Positions 17,245-27,096 are shown, counted from the first letter of the stretch. The stretch is 64,000 nucleotides of DNA from Corynebacterium jeikeium (GCF_028609885.1 NZ_CP063195.1:124001-188000), one strand, 5' to 3'. The notes: generated by a model from the sequence alone, not told the origin. Made by a program: numbers and translations.

Positions 17245-18195
17245 ATGTCGTTGCTCGATAGCTTCAGCTTCCCCGATGGCTACCAGCCCAAGACCACCGG
17301 CCACAAGGAAGCCAAGGAATTCCCCTACGGCTTCCCGACGATCGGCATCGCTAAGCTGTGGTTCCGCTACATGCAGCACCTGGATTGCGCGGTCTACGGC
17401 GCGGAAAACATCCCCGCAGACGGTCCGGCCATGATCGCCGTAAATCACACAGGCTACTGGGACTTCACCTACGGCGGCGTCCCGGCGCACGTGCGCGGTG
17501 GCCGCGTGGTTCGTTTCATGGCGAAGAAGGAGATCTTCGACGTCAAGGGCGTGGGCGCGCTCATGAGCTCCTACAACCACATCCCCGTCGACCGCGCGGA
17601 CGGCCAGGCATCGGTGGACCAGGCCATCAAGCAGCTGAAGGCCGGCGACCTGGTGGGCATCTTCCCGGAGGCCACGATCTCTCGATCCTTCGAGATCAAG
17701 GAGTTCCGCCAGGGCGCCGCGCGTATTGCCCACCAGGCTGGCGTGCCGCTGATCCCGCTGACCATTTGGGGTTCCCAGCGCGTGTGGACGAAGGGGCGCA
17801 AGCCGATTTGGCGCCCGAAGGAAACCCAGCTGGTGATCACCGTCGGCAAGCCTGTCGAGGTCACGGAAGATGCACAGGCCACCACCGAGCGGCTGCACCA
17901 GACCATGGTTGAGCAGATGGACCTGACCCGCCAGCGTTGGGAAGAGCGCTTCGGCCCCATGCCCAAGGGCGAATTCTGGGTGCCGGCCGCCCTCGGCGGA
18001 ACCGCCCCGACGCTGGAGGAAGCCACCGTCCAGGACCGCGCCGATGCTGCGGCCCGCAAGGAAAAGCGCGCCCAGGAGAAGGCCGAGGCCGAGCTTCGCG
18101 CCGCCGCCGAGGCCCGCGAACGCGAGCAGGCCACTGGCATCAACAAGATCCTGGTGCCGCTGCGCCAGCGCATTAACCGACTGCGCAAAAAGTAG
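17245..18195 (+). CDS. 1-acyl-sn-glycerol-3-phosphate acyltransferase (PlsC-like)
   Basis: 316 residues. It is predicted to acylate lysophosphatidic acid or a related lipid at the membrane. The acyltransferase blocks are NHTGYWDFTYGG (NHX4D catalytic motif), RFMAKKEIFDVKGVGALM, DLVGIFPEATISRSFEIKEF (FPEG-like with Ala in place of Gly) and GVPLIPLTIWGSQRV. The C-terminal about 70 residues are a charged Ala/Glu/Arg helix ending RINRLRKK, beyond the usual domain. The ATG at 17245 follows AGGAGAGG. The HAD gene follows after 9 bp and the PGPGW gene 6 bp beyond that, so these three form one operon. Confidence 0.9.
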   Translation: MSLLDSFSFPDGYQPKTTGHKEAKEFPYGFPTIGIAKLWFRYMQHLDCAVYGAENIPADGPAMIAVNHTGYWDFTYGGVPAHVRGGRVVRFMAKKEIFDVKGVGALMSSYNHIPVDRADGQASVDQAIKQLKAGDLVGIFPEATISRSFEIKEFRQGAARIAHQAGVPLIPLTIWGSQRVWTKGRKPIWRPKETQLVITVGKPVEVTEDAQATTERLHQTMVEQMDLTRQRWEERFGPMPKGEFWVPAALGGTAPTLEEATVQDRADAAARKEKRAQEKAEAELRAAAEAREREQATGINKILVPLRQRINRLRKK

Positions 18196-18204
18196 GCCCG
18201 AGCA

Positions 18205-19023
18205 ATGCAGGATTCCCCGTTGCTGGTGGTCAGCGACGTTGACGGCACCCTGCTCAACAGCAGGGAGCGGGTCTCGCAGCGGATGCGTCGCGCGGTGAGT
18301 TCGATGCTGCGCCAGGGCACCGTCTTCACCATCGCCACAGGCCGCCCGCCGCGCTGGCTGATGCCCGTCTTCGAGCAGCTGCCTGTCCGGCCCGTCTGTG
18401 CCTGCGCCAACGGCGCCATTATTTATGACGCCGACCGGGATCAGATCGTGCACGCCGCGACCCTCGAGCCGGACCTCATCCGGGCGCTCATTGAGCAACT
18501 CAGCGAGTCCGTCCCTGGGGTGGGTTTCGCCGTCGAGCGCGCCGGGACCAGCGCCTTCGACCGCGCCGACGAGCTATTCTCCGTCTCGCCCGGTTACGAC
18601 CACGCCTGGGATTCCACCGAGCATGCCGTCCAGTCCCTCGAAGAACTCGCCGCCAAGCCCGTGGTGAAGCTGCTGGTCCGGGACCCCAATCGAACCTCGG
18701 CCGAGCTCTTTGCCGCGGTGCGCCCTTTTATTGACGCCACCCAGGCGAAAGCCACCTACAGCTATGAAGGGGGTCTAGTAGAGGTCTCGGCGGCGGGAAT
18801 CTCCAAGCGCTCCGCGCTGGAATGGATCGCCGAACAGGTCGGTGTGGATGCCGCACAGACCATTGCCTTCGGGGACATGCCCAATGACACGGAGATGCTT
18901 ACCTGGGCGGGGCACGGCGTGGCGATGGGCAATGCCGAAGAATCGCTGAAAGAAGTCGCCGACGAAGTCACCCTGACGAATGACGAGGACGGCGTGGCCG
19001 CCGTCCTCGAGCGGTGGTTTTAG
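18205..19023 (+). CDS. HAD-superfamily hydrolase, Cof/YbjI-like subfamily
   Basis: 272 residues. Motif I VSDVDGTLLNSRERV contains the nucleophile and acid/base Asp pair. Motif II is in FTIATGRPP, Lys motif III is VSAAGISKRSALEW, and motif IV is TIAFGDMPNDTEMLTWAGH. The large alpha/beta cap between motifs II and III marks the Cof-type subfamily of sugar-phosphate or nucleotide phosphatases; the substrate is unknown. It lies between the acyltransferase and the PGPGW membrane gene. A reverse copy of the GGCGTCA word encodes PFIDATQ in the cap. Confidence 0.9.
   Translation: MQDSPLLVVSDVDGTLLNSRERVSQRMRRAVSSMLRQGTVFTIATGRPPRWLMPVFEQLPVRPVCACANGAIIYDADRDQIVHAATLEPDLIRALIEQLSESVPGVGFAVERAGTSAFDRADELFSVSPGYDHAWDSTEHAVQSLEELAAKPVVKLLVRDPNRTSAELFAAVRPFIDATQAKATYSYEGGLVEVSAAGISKRSALEWIAEQVGVDAAQTIAFGDMPNDTEMLTWAGHGVAMGNAEESLKEVADEVTLTNDEDGVAAVLERWF
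18725..18741 (-). repeat. GGCGTCA-A-rich word, copy 8
   Basis: Minus strand reads GGTGGCGTCAATAAAAGG, in the cap domain of the HAD gene. Confidence 0.65.
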
Positions 19024-19029
19024 GTAGCC

Positions 19030-19491
19030 ATGTCCAAGCTGAGCGAAAACGTACGTCGGAAGGTAGCCCAGCTGCAGGTGCGCCACGAGGGCTTGAAGAA
19101 GAAAAGCTACGGTTTCCTAGTTCGTCCGTTGACGTTGTTGGCGGGCTGGTTGTTTGTGGTTGGCGGCATTCTTATCATCCCCACGCCCGGGCCGGGCTGG
19201 TTCCTGCTGTTTTTCGGCATCGGCGTGCTGTCCTTCGAGATGGTCTGGCCCAACCGACTGTTGGATTGGGGGCTGCGGAAATACGACAGCTGCGAAGCCT
19301 TCTGGAAGCGGCAGGGGGCGACGACCAAGAGCCTTATCGGCCTGGGCTTTTTGGCGGGCTGTGCTGTGGTCTTCAGCGGCGTTTTCTGGGTGATGTGGAA
19401 CACCGGAATGCTCGGCTTTGCGGAAGGTTGGTTGGGGGACTGGGTGGAGAAGCTGCCCGACTGGGCCGGGTTTAAAGAACCGCTTGCCTGA
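19030..19491 (+). CDS. PGPGW-motif transmembrane protein (TIGR02611-like)
   Basis: 153 residues. Two closely spaced hydrophobic segments flank the family signature IPTPGPGWFLLFFGIGVLS (residues about 50-68), and a third pair follows (LIGLGFLAGCAVVFSGVFWVMW). This is the actinobacterial PGPGW / TIGR02611 membrane family of unknown function. It is the last gene of the plsC-HAD operon, 6 bp after the HAD gene. An imperfect GGCGTCA word at 19521 follows it. Confidence 0.85.
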   Translation: MSKLSENVRRKVAQLQVRHEGLKKKSYGFLVRPLTLLAGWLFVVGGILIIPTPGPGWFLLFFGIGVLSFEMVWPNRLLDWGLRKYDSCEAFWKRQGATTKSLIGLGFLAGCAVVFSGVFWVMWNTGMLGFAEGWLGDWVEKLPDWAGFKEPLA

Positions 19492-19549
19492 AATCGCAGT
19501 ACCGGGCGGCACACCGAGGTGGCGTCATGACCGAAAAACAGTGAGTTAG

Positions 19550-20785
<1,236 letters not shown>

Positions 20786-20830
20786 ATCCCGGTTGCATCA
20801 GCCAAAGGAAGCTGCACTAAAATCGCACGA

Positions 20831-21769
20831 GTGTTGCGTGAGAAAACCCAAACAAAGGCAGCTCAGCAAGAGCCATCGCCGCGGCGAGTGAGCAAGTTCC
20901 TCGCCCTGCCAGTGGCGCCGGTCCTCCTGGTCCTCGTTGGCTCAATTGGTACCCAAACCGCGGCGGTGCTGGTCACGGACATGCTTTCTACGGTTGGCGC
21001 GCCGGGTGTATCGGGCCTGCGCATGACCGCCGCCGCCATCATCATGGTGGTCATCTTCCGCCCGAAGCTGTCCGGAATGACGCGCGCCCGCGCCCTCAAC
21101 ATCGTCGTTTACGGCATCGCCATAGGCATGATGAACATGATGGTTTACGCAGCCATCGCCCGCCTGCCCCAGGGCGTCGCCGTCACCATAGATTTCCTCG
21201 GCCCTTGCGTCGTGTCTTTTCTAGGACTGACCATGTGGCGCTCCCGCCTGTGGGCCATCGCCGCGTTTGTCGGCGTTGCTCTTATCGCGCAGCCTTCCAA
21301 TGACCTGGACATTGTCGGTATTGGATTCGGCGCAGTCGGCGCGATCTTCTTTGGCGCATACACGTTGTTTGCCGCCCGTGTTGGGAAGACCGAGGGTGGT
21401 GGCATGCCGGATCTGGCGCTGTCCGTGGTTGTCGCCGCGATAGTACTCGCGCCGTTCTCTGTCCCGGCGGTGCCGCATGTTGACGCCACGATGTGGGGCA
21501 TCATCGTCATCTCTGGCTTTATCGGCGCCGTTGTGCCCTATGTAGTGGATACCATCGCCGCCGGAATTGTCTCGGCCGCGGTCGTCGGCACGCTCTTTGC
21601 TCTGGACCCGGTGATAGGAGCGATTTTGGGCTGGGCTTTTTCCGGCGATCAGCTCACTTGGTCCATGGTGGTGGGCATCGTCCTGATCGCGACAGCTGGC
21701 GCCATTATTACGTGGCGTGGAGCCCAGGAATCTCGGGAGTTAGATTCGTTGTCCGAAGTAGAGGCCTAG
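20831..21769 (+). CDS. EamA/RhtA-family exporter
   Basis: 312 residues, GTG start at 20831. About ten hydrophobic helices form two five-helix EamA repeats. PQGVAVTIDFLGPCVVSFLG and VVGTLFALDPVIGAILGW are the typical paired motifs at the ends of the repeats. Family members export amino acids or metabolites, as RhtA does for threonine/homoserine. The insertion between glf and glfT2 is not part of the mycobacterial order that I recall, so a cell-wall role is not implied. Confidence 0.85.
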   Translation: MLREKTQTKAAQQEPSPRRVSKFLALPVAPVLLVLVGSIGTQTAAVLVTDMLSTVGAPGVSGLRMTAAAIIMVVIFRPKLSGMTRARALNIVVYGIAIGMMNMMVYAAIARLPQGVAVTIDFLGPCVVSFLGLTMWRSRLWAIAAFVGVALIAQPSNDLDIVGIGFGAVGAIFFGAYTLFAARVGKTEGGGMPDLALSVVVAAIVLAPFSVPAVPHVDATMWGIIVISGFIGAVVPYVVDTIAAGIVSAAVVGTLFALDPVIGAILGWAFSGDQLTWSMVVGIVLIATAGAIITWRGAQESRELDSLSEVEA

Positions 21770-21883
21770 CTAACTCGGGCTGAACTGGGGCTGTGTCGCA
21801 CAAGCTCTTATGACGGGCTTTCATGGATAATCGGATATATTCCAATGTCTTTTAATGCCTATGCGGAGGTTTGTGTTCAGCAT

Positions 21884-23947
21884 ATGAACGCTCAGCCAGT
21901 GAAAGCCAGTACCAACGATGGGTTTGATGCCACCCGCTTGGCGCGCATCTTGCTGCCGAAGCGTGGCGAACCACGTAACGTGCGCTCCCTGTATTTCGTA
22001 GAGAACGAGGCCACCACCCCCGGCCGCGTTAACGCCGTCTCCCGTACCGAAGCGGTCCTGCCAGCGGGCAGTGAGACTTCCTTCGAGACTTACTTCAACG
22101 CCTTCCCCGCCTCCTACTGGCGCCGCTGGTCCCAGCTGGACGAGGTCAAGCTACGCATCGAAATTACAGGTGAGGCTCGCGTAGACCTGTACCGTTCCAA
22201 GTACGACGGCTCCCGCATCGGCATCGAGGGAGCCCAGATCGAAACAGATGAGAACGGCCACGGCATCGCCGAATTCATCATCTCCCTGGCCCCGTTCGAA
22301 GATGGTGGCTGGATCTGGTTCGACCTGACCTGTGAGAAGGAAACCCGCCTGCATTCCGCGGGTTGGTACGCCACCGTCGAGGCCGGCGAGCAGACCTTCG
22401 GGGGCGAGACGCTGCCGGCTGCTGAACCGAGCGTCACCATCGGCATTCCGACATTCAACCGCCCGACTGACGCGGTCGCTGCACTTCACGCACTCGCCTC
22501 CGACCCCGAGGTAGACGGCCGCATCGAGGCCCTCATCATGCCTGACCAGGGCGACAAGCACCCCGCCGACGAGCCTGACTTCGATGAAGTCGCGGAGCAC
22601 TTCGGCGATCGCCTGCGCATCGTGCAGCAGGGCAACCTGGGCGGATCCGGCGGCTACTCCCGCATCATGTACGAGGCTCGTCACCCAGAGCGCGGCACCA
22701 CCAGCCCCTACATCCTGTACATGGACGATGACATCGCCATCGAGCCCGATAGCGTGCTTCGCGCCCTGGCGGCCGCCCGCTACGCGAAGTCCCCGATGCT
22801 GATCGGCGGCCAGATGCTGGACCTGCAGGAGCGCAGCTTCCTGCACAGCATGGGCGAAGTTGTCCACCGCGACGTGTTTATGTGGGGTGGGGCACCGCAC
22901 ACCCACTACACCCACGACTTCTACCGCCACCCGTTGCGCGACCTGGGCGACGGCACTGCTCACAACGCGGCAGGCCAGCCGATCGCGCCGGTGGCCCGGG
23001 ACGTGATCAACAAGGGTTACGGCACCCCGAACAACTCGGAGAACTCCAAGGACCTGCACCGCCGCATCGACGTTGACTACAACGGTTGGTGGATGTGCCT
23101 GATCCCACGCTATGTCGCTGATCGCATCGGCCAGCCCCTGCCGCTGTTTATTAAGTGGGATGACGCCGAATATGGCCTGCGTGCAAAGGACGCTGGCTTC
23201 CCCACGGCCTCCTGGCCGGGCATCGCGATTTGGCACATGGCCTGGGCAAACAAGGACGATGCCATCGACTGGCAGTCCTACTTCCACATTCGCAACCGAC
23301 TGATCGTGGCAGCCATGCAAATGGAAGGATCCCCGCGCGGGCTGCTGGTCTCGCTGGCCAAGCTAGCGACAAAGCACCTCCTATGCCTGGAGTACTCCAC
23401 CGTTGCCCTGCACATCGAGGCAATGAAGGACTTCCTGGCTGGCCCGGACCAGCTTTTCGACATCCTGGATACCTCCCTGCCGCGCATCGCGAAGCTGCGT
23501 AAGAACTACTCCGACGCAGTCGTAGTCCCATCCGCTACCGACCTGCCCCCAGCGACAGGTGGCCCGGCAGACCTCACGCGTATCCCGCTGAGCAAGAAGG
23601 CCAAGATTGTCACGCTTGCTAAGGCCCTGTTGCACAACGCCAAGCCTGCCGACGCCCGCCACCACCACGCACCGCAGGTGAACCTCCCGCCCGTCGAGGC
23701 CCGTTGGTTCAGCCTCTCCCGCGTCGACGGTGCGACCGTGACCACCGCCGATGGCAAGGGCGTGTTCTACCGCAAGCGTGACCGGGGCCAGATGCTGGCG
23801 CTGGCGAAGGAATACGCGCGCCTGGAAAAGCAGGTCTACGACCGTTTCGACGAGCTGCGCAACGCCTACCGTGCAGCCCACCCGCACCTGACCAGCCAGG
23901 AAGGCTGGGCGCAGATTTTCGAGCCCGAGAGCGTGGAAAACAAGTAG
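21884..23947 (+). CDS. glfT2: Galactofuranosyltransferase GlfT2
   Basis: About 687 residues. It polymerises alternating beta-1,5/1,6 galactofuranose onto decaprenyl-linked acceptor at the inner face of the membrane. It has an N-terminal beta-rich domain (RILLPKRGEPRNVRSLYFVE), then a GT-A domain with SVTIGIPTFNRPTDAVAAL. The metal-binding DDD is in LYMDDDIAIEPDS (about residues 281-283), the catalytic-base region is IKWDDAEYGLRAKDAGF, and the His ligand is in WHMAW. The C-terminal helical part completes the family length. The frame opens at ATG 21845, but ATG 21884 has a GGAGG upstream and removes an unusual leader, so it is preferred weakly. Confidence 0.92.
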   Translation: MNAQPVKASTNDGFDATRLARILLPKRGEPRNVRSLYFVENEATTPGRVNAVSRTEAVLPAGSETSFETYFNAFPASYWRRWSQLDEVKLRIEITGEARVDLYRSKYDGSRIGIEGAQIETDENGHGIAEFIISLAPFEDGGWIWFDLTCEKETRLHSAGWYATVEAGEQTFGGETLPAAEPSVTIGIPTFNRPTDAVAALHALASDPEVDGRIEALIMPDQGDKHPADEPDFDEVAEHFGDRLRIVQQGNLGGSGGYSRIMYEARHPERGTTSPYILYMDDDIAIEPDSVLRALAAARYAKSPMLIGGQMLDLQERSFLHSMGEVVHRDVFMWGGAPHTHYTHDFYRHPLRDLGDGTAHNAAGQPIAPVARDVINKGYGTPNNSENSKDLHRRIDVDYNGWWMCLIPRYVADRIGQPLPLFIKWDDAEYGLRAKDAGFPTASWPGIAIWHMAWANKDDAIDWQSYFHIRNRLIVAAMQMEGSPRGLLVSLAKLATKHLLCLEYSTVALHIEAMKDFLAGPDQLFDILDTSLPRIAKLRKNYSDAVVVPSATDLPPATGGPADLTRIPLSKKAKIVTLAKALLHNAKPADARHHHAPQVNLPPVEARWFSLSRVDGATVTTADGKGVFYRKRDRGQMLALAKEYARLEKQVYDRFDELRNAYRAAHPHLTSQEGWAQIFEPESVENK

Positions 23948-24024
23948 CGAGCCGGCGTTAGCTGCACCGAACCCAAGCCAGACTGAGACCAAGCCAGACC
24001 GAAGTTAAGGACAACGCAGAAACT

Positions 24025-24627
24025 ATGAGCGCCACACGCATAAGCGGCGATCCGCTGGGTGAATCCGACCTGCTGGTCGCGCTGCAAAAGCAGTTGACCG
24101 ATAAGCCGGGTGTGTTGCCCACTGCACGGGGCATGAGCCACTTCGGCGAGCATGCCCTCGGCTGGATGGGATCCGCTGCCCTGGGCTATGGCCTCGCCAC
24201 CGCGAAGGGCAAGCCCGCCGACGGGCCGGAACGCCGTGGTTGGCTGTCCGTCGGTGTCAGCGCCTTCCTGGCACACGCTGCCAGTGTGGTGCTTAAGCGC
24301 ATCATCCGTCGCCCTCGCCCGCACGATCCGCGCATTAAGATCGGCGTGGGGACTCCCTCGAAGCTCAGCTTCCCGTCTTCACACGCAACCAGCTCCACTG
24401 CCGCCCTTGTGGCCTTTACCCAGTCGGTGAACAACCGCACCGGGGCGTTGCCTCTGGTGGGCATCCCGGCGATGGCGCTGTCGCGCATGGTTTTGGGCGT
24501 ACACTATCCCTCTGATGTCGCCCTCGGAAGCTGCATCGGCGCTGCCACGGCCATCGCCGTGCGCAAGGTTGTCGATGGGGGACGTGGGGGCGTCACAAAG
24601 AAGAACAGTGAGGAGAAAAGTCAGTGA
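24025..24627 (+). CDS. PAP2-family phosphatase (decaprenylphosphoryl-phosphoribose phosphatase candidate)
   Basis: 200 residues with several hydrophobic helices. The three PAP2 motifs are KRIIRRPRP (about residue 91), PSSHATS (about 117) and SRMVLGVHYPSD (about 152). Its place between glfT2 and ubiA matches Rv3807c of M. tuberculosis, thought to remove the phosphate of decaprenyl-phosphoryl-5-phosphoribose on the way to the arabinose donor. The C-terminal tail GGRGGVTKKNSEEKSQ lies beyond the domain and is created by a copy of the GGCGTCA word. It overlaps ubiA by 4 bp (GTGA), so translation is coupled. Confidence 0.9.
   Translation: MSATRISGDPLGESDLLVALQKQLTDKPGVLPTARGMSHFGEHALGWMGSAALGYGLATAKGKPADGPERRGWLSVGVSAFLAHAASVVLKRIIRRPRPHDPRIKIGVGTPSKLSFPSSHATSSTAALVAFTQSVNNRTGALPLVGIPAMALSRMVLGVHYPSDVALGSCIGAATAIAVRKVVDGGRGGVTKKNSEEKSQ
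24586..24606 (+). repeat. GGCGTCA-A-rich word, copy 9
   Basis: Reads GGGGGCGTCACAAAGAAGAAC. It forms the last codons of the PAP2 gene (GVTKKN) just before the ubiA start. Confidence 0.75.
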
Positions 24628-25652
24628 GCGAACAGCGTAGCAACGGCCGACCGGAGCCGTTGATCGGCGCGGAGCCGCACACTTCCGGGTTGGAAGATCC
24701 CAACCAGGCGACCAGCACCGCCACCGAAACGAAGAAGCTGCGCCCACCGCGCAACCTGCCGGAGGCGATGATTAAGGCGCTGCGACCGAAGCAGTGGGTC
24801 AAGAATGTGCTGGTCATCGCAGCTCCCGCGGCGGCTGGTGGAGAGATGCTGTTCCACAGTCGCGTGCTGCTGGATGTGCTGATCGCATTTATTGCCTTCT
24901 GCCTGGCGGCCAGCTCCATCTACCTGATTAACGATGCTCGCGACGTTGAGGCTGACCGTGCGCACCCGACTAAGCGCTTCCGCCCGATCGCGGCGGGCGT
25001 GCTGCCGGTGGGGTTGGCGTATGCGATGTCCGTGGTGCTGATTATTGCGGCAATCGGTGGCTCACTGCTGGCTTCGTCGGGCACGAACCTGGCTATCGTC
25101 GTGGCCGTGTACATCGCACTGCAGCTGGGCTACTGCTTCGGCTGGAAGCACCAGCCGGTGATCGACATCGCGCTGGTGAGCTCCGGTTTCATGCTGCGCG
25201 CGATGGCGGGCGGTGTGGCTGCTTCGATCCTCCTTTCGCAGTGGTTCCTGTTGGTCGCGGCGTTCGGTTCGCTGTTCATGGCGGCGGGTAAGCGCTACGC
25301 GGAGCTGAAGCTTTCGCTGCGTTCGGGCGCGAAGATCCGCAAGTCTCTGGAGAGCTACACCCCGACCTACCTGCGCTTTGTGTGGACCCTGGCTGCCACC
25401 GCTGTGGTGCTGAGCTACGCACTGTGGGGCTTTGGCCTGGCGCAGACGGTCGAGTCCGGTGTGGCCGCCGTGTGGTACCAGGTCTCTATGGTGCCGTTCA
25501 CCATCGCGATTCTGCGATATGCCGCGGACGTTGACCGTGGTGAGGGTGGCGCGCCTGACGAGATCGCCCTCGAGGATCGCACCCTGCAGCTGCTGGCGCT
25601 GGCCTGGCTGTTCTGTGTGGCGATGGCGGTCTACATCGTTCCGCTGTTCTAG
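24624..25652 (+). CDS. ubiA: Decaprenyl-phosphate phosphoribosyltransferase
   Basis: 342 residues, GTG start at 24624 overlapping the PAP2 stop. It transfers phosphoribose from PRPP to decaprenyl phosphate, the first step to decaprenylphosphoryl arabinose. It is a UbiA-superfamily membrane protein with about nine helices. The Asp-rich motif is LINDARDVEADRAHPTKRFR (about residues 101-120), with QPVIDIALVSSGFMLRAMAG as the second substrate region. The hydrophilic N-terminal about 45 residues are cytosolic. It ends the galactan/arabinan gene group and is followed by a terminator rather than by the aftB gene expected from related genomes. Confidence 0.93.
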   Translation: MSEQRSNGRPEPLIGAEPHTSGLEDPNQATSTATETKKLRPPRNLPEAMIKALRPKQWVKNVLVIAAPAAAGGEMLFHSRVLLDVLIAFIAFCLAASSIYLINDARDVEADRAHPTKRFRPIAAGVLPVGLAYAMSVVLIIAAIGGSLLASSGTNLAIVVAVYIALQLGYCFGWKHQPVIDIALVSSGFMLRAMAGGVAASILLSQWFLLVAAFGSLFMAAGKRYAELKLSLRSGAKIRKSLESYTPTYLRFVWTLAATAVVLSYALWGFGLAQTVESGVAAVWYQVSMVPFTIAILRYAADVDRGEGGAPDEIALEDRTLQLLALAWLFCVAMAVYIVPLF

Positions 25653-25680
25653 TTTCCCTGTTCTAGGTCTAGTTTTCTGT

Positions 25681-25700
25681 TCTTTCTTTGTGACGCCGAC
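25681..25700 (-). repeat. GGCGTCA-A-rich word, copy 10
   Basis: Minus strand reads GTCGGCGTCACAAAGAAAG. Its GGCGTC half forms the left arm of the terminator hairpin after ubiA. Confidence 0.7.
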
Positions 25701-25736
25701 TTCTCCTATTTGGGGGAGTCGGCGTTCTTAGCTTTT
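25692..25736 (+). terminator. Terminator after ubiA
   Basis: CGCCGAC at 25694-25700 pairs with GTCGGCG at 25718-25724, extended by TTCTCC with GGGGGA (G-U pairs) to about 13 bp. It is followed by TTCTTAGCTTTT. Confidence 0.75.
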
Positions 25737-25986
25737 AGGGCTTTGTTGGGTTCCTAGCGTGCTAATGGTGGGGTTGCAGTGACACAAGTGGGGCAGGAGG
25801 GAGATGTGATTAGGCGACTCTAAGGATGTGCTGAGAATGATCTAGGGATGTAGCGTTTAGGGAAAGCGATTCGTTCATTACGTTGAGTGCGATCGTAAAG
25901 ATTTGGTAACGTACACGCATCCTGTGTTTCGAGGCGCGTCTTCGGGACGCCTCTTGTCATATACGTTTCAAGACATTTAGGACTAC
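25737..25986 (+). promoter_or_regulatory. Upstream region of the first mycolyltransferase gene
   Basis: About 250 bp without a gene. It is more AT-rich than its surroundings. A small GAGGCGtcttcgggaCGCCTC hairpin (about 25930-25951) lies 36-57 bp before the start, in the probable 5' untranslated leader. No known regulator site is recognised. Confidence 0.35.
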
Positions 25987-27000
25987 ATGAACACGACTAT
26001 GAAGACCAAGGGTCTGGGCTCCAAGCTCACCGCTTTCCTGGTTGCAGTCGCTACTGCGCTGGGCATGGCTGTTGTCACTGCACCCACTGCTTCTGCTGAC
26101 AACCGTGGCCACCTGCGTCCGGGCTGCCACTGGAGCAAGCACAAGTACTACCTGCAGAACTGCTGGGTCTACTCCCCGGCAATGGGGCAGAAGATCCAGG
26201 TGCAGATCAAGCCATCTTCCCGTGGTGGTAACGCTGGCGTCTACATGCTGGACGGCCTGCGTGCACGCCAGGACTGGAACGCATGGGTCTGGTCGGGCAA
26301 CGCTGTAAAGAAGTTCGTTAACGACGACGTGACCCTGGTCATGCCGGTCGGCGGGCAGGCTCAGTTCTACACGGACTGGATGGGCCCGTACGGCGGTAAG
26401 GGTGGCCCGAAGAAGCCGCGTTGGGAGACCTTCCTGACCCGCGAGCTGCCGGGCTACCTGCAGCGCAACTTCGGCGTGAGCCCGACCCGCAACTCCATTG
26501 TTGGTCTTTCTATGGGCGGTACTGCCGCAATGAACCTGGCTGCGTGGCACCGCAACCAGTTCAAGCAGGCAACCTCCCTGTCCGGTTACCTGAACCCGAC
26601 CTGGCCGGGCATGTACGCCGGAATCCAGTACGCGATGTCTGACGCGGACCGGGGTGCAAACATCTGGGACATGTGGGGTAGCCCGGTTGACCCGCGTCGC
26701 TTCCGCAACGACCCGACCGTACAGGCTGGCCGATTCAACGGTATGCCTCTGTACCTGGCCGCCTCTGGCGGCGTCCCGTCTCGCGGCGAGAAGTTCCTGG
26801 ATAATCCGCGAGGAGTTGCTGCTGGCATCGGCCTGGAGTGGATGGCGCGCACCTCCACTGCGAAGTTCGAGATGGCTGCCCGTGCAGCCGGAGCTCGACC
26901 TGTTGTGAGCTACCCGATCAACGGTCTGCACGCATGGCCGTACTGGGATGCGGAGCTGAACAAGGCTCGCCCGCACATCCTGCGTGCGCTGGGTGCTTAG
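25987..27000 (+). CDS. Trehalose corynomycolyltransferase (antigen 85-like esterase)
   Basis: 337 residues, secreted. The signal peptide (MNTTMKTKGLGSKLTAFLVA...) is cut near APTASADN. Family enzymes move corynomycolate from trehalose monomycolate to arabinogalactan or a second trehalose monomycolate. The esterase fold shows VYMLDGLRARQDWNAWVW, VMPVGGQAQFYTDW, WETFLTRELPGYLQ, the nucleophile Ser175 in VGLSMGGTAAMNLA, and the catalytic His in INGLHAWPYWDAEL. It is the short form without LGFP repeats and has its own promoter and terminator. In gene order it corresponds to the fbp genes downstream of aftB in mycobacteria. Confidence 0.93.
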   Translation: MNTTMKTKGLGSKLTAFLVAVATALGMAVVTAPTASADNRGHLRPGCHWSKHKYYLQNCWVYSPAMGQKIQVQIKPSSRGGNAGVYMLDGLRARQDWNAWVWSGNAVKKFVNDDVTLVMPVGGQAQFYTDWMGPYGGKGGPKKPRWETFLTRELPGYLQRNFGVSPTRNSIVGLSMGGTAAMNLAAWHRNQFKQATSLSGYLNPTWPGMYAGIQYAMSDADRGANIWDMWGSPVDPRRFRNDPTVQAGRFNGMPLYLAASGGVPSRGEKFLDNPRGVAAGIGLEWMARTSTAKFEMAARAAGARPVVSYPINGLHAWPYWDAELNKARPHILRALGA

Positions 27001-27026
27001 CCTGAGATCGCTTTAGTTTTGAACTG

Positions 27027-27057
27027 GAGTCACTAAAGTCGCTAAAGCCACTAAAAC
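27027..27057. repeat. 9-bp tandem array (about 3 units)
   Basis: Three to four units resembling CACTAAAGTCG, with a 9-bp period, sit directly before the terminator. The first unit, GGAGTCACTAAAG, resembles the GGCGTCA word. Confidence 0.5.
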
Positions 27058-27096
27058 CACTGCCTTGGCTCTTTGCCTAGGGCAGTGGTTTTTTGT
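27054..27096 (+). terminator. Rho-independent terminator after mycolyltransferase
   Basis: AACCACTGCC and GGCAGTGGTT form a 10-bp perfect stem, followed by TTTTG. It lies 54 bp past the stop. Confidence 0.9.
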
